In this document: positions 15,331 to 17,596 of the stretch, one piece after another
Numbering within the stretch: the first letter of the stretch is position 1
Layout: every line of letters begins with the position of its first letter
Assembly (NCBI GenBank): GCA_050011095.1
Contig: JBEKJU010000054.1
Span: forward strand, 1-17,596
DNA: 17,596 nucleotides
From: JBEKJU01 sp050011095
GTDB lineage: Bacteria; Desulfobacterota; Syntrophorhabdia; Syntrophorhabdales; WCHB1-27
Direction: 5' to 3'
Program-made: the position numbers and the translations under genes
The notes under the pieces: model-generated
Database searches by the model: none
The model's input: only the letters and a program-made list of their open reading frames with translations
Told to the model about the DNA's origin: nothing

Positions 15331-16061
15331 CCGGAGCGGATGCCTTCCAGGTAGGCGCGCACGTTCTTCCCCAGGTCGGCGATGTAATATCCGCCTTCAA
15401 GGACGGAGAAGAAATGGGCGTTGGAGGAAGCGAGCATAGCGGCGATCCGCCTGAAGTCCTCGGTAAGGAGGAGGTTCCCCCAATCCCTGATGTAGGTGTC
15501 GAAGCCGGCGGAACATCCGACAATATCATAGCGTGCGGCATCGGCCAAGGCCTCGTCCAGTTCATGGAAGAACCCGCTTCTTTCCGATGCCTGGATGTTT
15601 CTGAAGGTCACGCGGTCGTCATCCTTGAAGATATCGTCCGTCCCGTTGCCGTAGTGGAGGTCTATATCAACGATAAGGGCCGACCGGACAGCGCCCGATG
15701 CGAGGAGCTTCTTGACGGCCACGGCAATGTTGTTGAAGAAACAGAATCCCCCGTTGAAGGCGCGGCCCGCGTGATGGCCGGGAGGCCTGATGAGCGCGAA
15801 GGCCGGCCCAAGGAGAGCGCGCTCCGCCGCCTGTATCGCCCCTCCCGCGGCTGACGCGGCCGCCTGAAAAACGAGCGCGTCCCTCTTTACGGAATCAACC
15901 AGACAGGGCGGGGGCTCGACGAAATCGGCAAGGTCCCTCACGTACGACAGGATCGTCCATACCCTGTCAGGGCTCTCACAATCGACGGTAGAGTACGGCT
16001 CCATCGCCACGTCCCCGTACACGATGGTGAGGCTGCGCTTGCACATAAAATCATGTAACAT
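15321..16061 (-). CDS. Histone deacetylase-fold amidohydrolase (small)
   Basis: This 246-residue zinc hydrolase belongs to the arginase/deacetylase fold, which in bacteria removes acetyl groups from acetylpolyamines, acetyl-lysine or similar amides. Active-site features are all present: RPPGHHAG with catalytic His96-His97, GFCFFNNIAVA, zinc ligands Asp134 and His136 in VDIDLHYGNGT, the third ligand Asp188 in AGFDTY, and EGGYY with the catalytic Tyr near 225. It is short: usual bacterial members are 300-380 residues. The loop after NGT, normally SLHQ-like with a long glycine-rich segment, is replaced by TFRNIQASERSGFF, and the N-terminal strand region is compressed. The start ATG has AAGGA six bases upstream. 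It overlaps comEC by 10 bp, so they are probably translated together. Substrate unknown. Confidence 0.9.
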   Translation of the reverse strand: MLHDFMCKRSLTIVYGDVAMEPYSTVDCESPDRVWTILSYVRDLADFVEPPPCLVDSVKRDALVFQAAASAAGGAIQAAERALLGPAFALIRPPGHHAGRAFNGGFCFFNNIAVAVKKLLASGAVRSALIVDIDLHYGNGTDDIFKDDDRVTFRNIQASERSGFFHELDEALADAARYDIVGCSAGFDTYIRDWGNLLLTEDFRRIAAMLASSNAHFFSVLEGGYYIADLGKNVRAYLEGIRSGCS

Positions 16062-16392
16062 TCTCTTTCCTTGGAAGGTAGAGTACCACTATTCGTGAAG
16101 GATGAGAAGAGAAAATGGATGCCGATTGCGCGCCTCGCCGGGAGGCCGCGCATGGGCCTTGCGTGCCCATCTTTCTGGTTGACAAAAAAAGGTTCCCCCT
16201 TACTATGTAAATAGGTGTTGGTATTTGTAAAACAGCACCTCCAAGCACCGGGACCGGTCGGTCTGCACCCAAGATTCAGAACAGAAAAAGAAAAGAGAAA
16301 ACGAAAAAGGTCGATCCTCTTCGTCAGGGAAAGCTTTTGCTTAAAGGCCGCACTTTATGTCGCGATGGTGCCGAACCGAAAGGGTGCGCCCG
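16062..16392. other. Intergenic region between pilU and the deacetylase gene
   Basis: This 331-bp gap has no convincing gene. It holds a GC-rich hairpin (ATGGGC-CTTGCGT-GCCCAT, in 16151-16170), a plus-strand promoter-like sequence (16179-16206), an imperfect hairpin at 16213-16240 and a purine-rich run on the plus strand around 16281-16310. On the minus strand AAGG-GGGAA-CCTT followed by T residues could act as a weak terminator after pilU, overlapping the promoter-like sequence. Confidence 0.5.
16179..16206 (+). promoter_or_regulatory. Consensus-like sigma-70 promoter on the plus strand
   Basis: TTGACA (16179-16184) is a perfect -35 box. TACTAT (16201-16206) lies 16 bp downstream, within TTACTATGTAAAT. 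Transcription would run rightwards into an 8-bp hairpin (16213-16220 with 16233-16240, one G-T pair) and then antisense to the 3' end of pilU. No protein gene lies there on this strand. The A-rich spacer start also resembles the T-run of a minus-strand terminator, so the signal is ambiguous. Confidence 0.4.
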
Positions 16393-17517
16393 TTACCGGT
16401 GCTCGTCCGTTCTCAGCTTGAGGGGCCTCTCCTGCTCTACCTTCTTCGCCCCGGCTACCTTTATCCTGATCCTCAAATCGTTCGGGCTGTCGGCATAGGC
16501 GATGGCGTTGTCGTAGCCGATCCTGCCCGTCCGGTAGAGGTCATAGATATGCTGGTCGAAGGTCTGCATGCCCTCCTGATATCCGAGGGCCATCGTCTCC
16601 TTCAGGAGCCCGATCTCCCCCTTGAGCACGAGGTCCTTCACCCTGGGCGTGTCGAGGAGTATCTCGATGGCGGCCACCCTTTTGCCGTCCTGCGCGGGGA
16701 TGAGCCTCTGGGATATGATGGCCTTCAGGTTGAGGGAGAGCTGCATGTGGATCTGGAGATGTCTCTCTATGGGAAAGAAGTTGAGTATCCTTTCGAGCGC
16801 CTGGTTCGCGTTGTTCGAGTGGAGCGTCCCCAGACAGAGGTGGCCCGTCTCGGCAAAGACTATGGCATCCTCCATGGTCTCCGTATCCCTGATCTCCCCT
16901 ATGAGGATCACGTCGGGGGCCTGGCGCAGCGTGTTCTTCAGGGCGTCGTAGAAGGAGTGTGTATCGAATCCGACCTCCCTCTGGGTGACGACGCTCAACT
17001 TGTGCGGATGGACAAACTCTATGGGGTCCTCTATGGTGATGATATGGCCTCGCTGGTTCTCGTTCCTGTGGTCTATCATGGCGGCCAGCGTGGTCGACTT
17101 GCCGCTTCCCGTGGCGCCGACCACGAGAACGAGACCACGCCTCGCCATGACGATCTCCTTGAGGATGGGGGGTAGGCCCAGATCGTCGATGGTCTTGAGG
17201 CTTATCTTGATCTGCCTCAGCACGACGCCCACATACCCGCGCTGGCGGAAGATATTCACCCTGAACCGGCCCAGCTCGGGAAAGTAGAGGGCGAGGTTCA
17301 TCTCGTGCTTTTCCTCGAAGACCTTTCTCTGCCTATCATTCATGATTCCCGCCGCAATGGCGGCCGTGTCATCGCCTGAAAGGACGGTCTCGCCGTAAGG
17401 CAGCACGATCCCTTCTATCCTGAACATGGCCGTTATGCCCTGGGTCAGGTAGATGTCGGAGGCGTCGACTTCGACCATGTGATGTAAAAGGTCCATGAGA
17501 AACGATGATACGGCCAT
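16393..17517 (-). CDS. pilU: Type IV pilus retraction ATPase PilU
   Basis: This 374-residue hexameric ATPase of the PilT/PilU family powers retraction of type IV pili at the inner-membrane base. Walker A is GATGSGKS (134-141), Walker B is VILIGE (203-208), the Asp box TIEDPIEF is at 161-168, and HLCLGTLHSNNANQALERIL carries the His box. The C-terminal region reads GMQTFDQHIYDLYRTGRIGY followed by AIAYADSPNDLRIRIK. This tail and the overall length resemble PilU rather than PilT, which is shorter. The start ATG at 17517 has AGAGGTGA just upstream; Met8 is an alternative. It lies 9 bases after the stop of the preceding gene. PilU usually works with PilT, which may be the upstream partial gene. 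With comEC downstream it supports pilus-driven DNA uptake. Confidence 0.88.
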   Translation of the reverse strand: MAVSSFLMDLLHHMVEVDASDIYLTQGITAMFRIEGIVLPYGETVLSGDDTAAIAAGIMNDRQRKVFEEKHEMNLALYFPELGRFRVNIFRQRGYVGVVLRQIKISLKTIDDLGLPPILKEIVMARRGLVLVVGATGSGKSTTLAAMIDHRNENQRGHIITIEDPIEFVHPHKLSVVTQREVGFDTHSFYDALKNTLRQAPDVILIGEIRDTETMEDAIVFAETGHLCLGTLHSNNANQALERILNFFPIERHLQIHMQLSLNLKAIISQRLIPAQDGKRVAAIEILLDTPRVKDLVLKGEIGLLKETMALGYQEGMQTFDQHIYDLYRTGRIGYDNAIAYADSPNDLRIRIKVAGAKKVEQERPLKLRTDEHR

Positions 17518-17526
17518 GGCTCACCT

Positions 17527-17596
17527 CTAATACCGTGACATATAGAAGGCAACTTCCTCCTGGGTGACGAGGTTCCTCGCGAGAAGCTCTTTCACC
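17527..17596 (-). CDS. C-terminal end of an upstream gene (cut by window edge)
   Basis: Only the last 22 codons are present, reading VKELLARNLVTQEEVAFYMS then RY and TAG. The stop is 9 bases before the pilU start codon, so the two genes are surely co-transcribed. By context (pilT-pilU pairs) it could be pilT, but the tail is too short to identify it. Confidence 0.75.
   Translation of the reverse strand, partial: VKELLARNLVTQEEVAFYMSRY

Noticed and set aside
14350..15354. Long plus-strand ORF (334 residues) opposite comEC
   Set aside because: Low-complexity charged antisense shadow of a strongly supported comEC.
1..17596. CRISPR array
   Set aside because: No regularly spaced direct repeats were seen; the only notable repeats are isolated palindromes and one 9-bp pair.

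Overview
The window joins a decaying mobile or accessory region (about 1-5560) to an ordinary, compact chromosome segment (about 5561-17596). The join is a selenocysteine tRNA gene (selC). The right side carries a PilU-type pilus ATPase, ComEC, a periplasmic adaptor with separate MacB-type permeases, and a hemerythrin-like protein. This indicates a Gram-negative bacterium that decodes UGA as selenocysteine. High GC, the gene style and the selC gene would fit an anaerobic Desulfobacterota (former Deltaproteobacteria) lineage, but that placement is inference from style, not from a marker gene.

Left region. It opens with the 3' end of tag (3-methyladenine DNA glycosylase I). Next comes a wrecked large gene readable only by hopping between frames (about 359-1487). 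Two strong palindromes follow (1488-1525 and 1608-1640), then a short C-terminal fragment resembling a SLATT-type membrane effector (1651-1869), then about 460 bp with nothing recognisable. From 2331 on, the region holds the working parts of a mobile element. A small unknown gene on the minus strand diverges from a plus-strand cassette of tyrosine recombinase, excisionase-like HTH protein and tyrosine integrase. The divergent intergenic stretch carries two palindromes that look like operators. The integrase ends 55 bp from the 3' end of selC, the usual arrangement for an island integrated into a tRNA gene. The far end of the island is not visible here.

Right region. Everything is on the minus strand. 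Reading in the direction of transcription: the last codons of an unidentified gene, pilU, a 331-bp gap, a small histone-deacetylase-fold amidohydrolase overlapping comEC, then an ABC-F ATPase whose stop overlaps the start of a MacA-like adaptor, a MacB/LolD-like ATPase, and two FtsX/MacB-type permeases. The last five genes (12955 to 6856) are packed as one operon and should form a tripartite-type exporter with a split MacB. After them come tRNA-Glu(CTC), a hemerythrin-domain protein, and selC.

The most interesting material is the selC-linked double-recombinase cassette with its operator-like palindromes, the decayed probable defence genes to its left, and a consensus-like plus-strand promoter in the pilU/deacetylase gap with no gene to serve.
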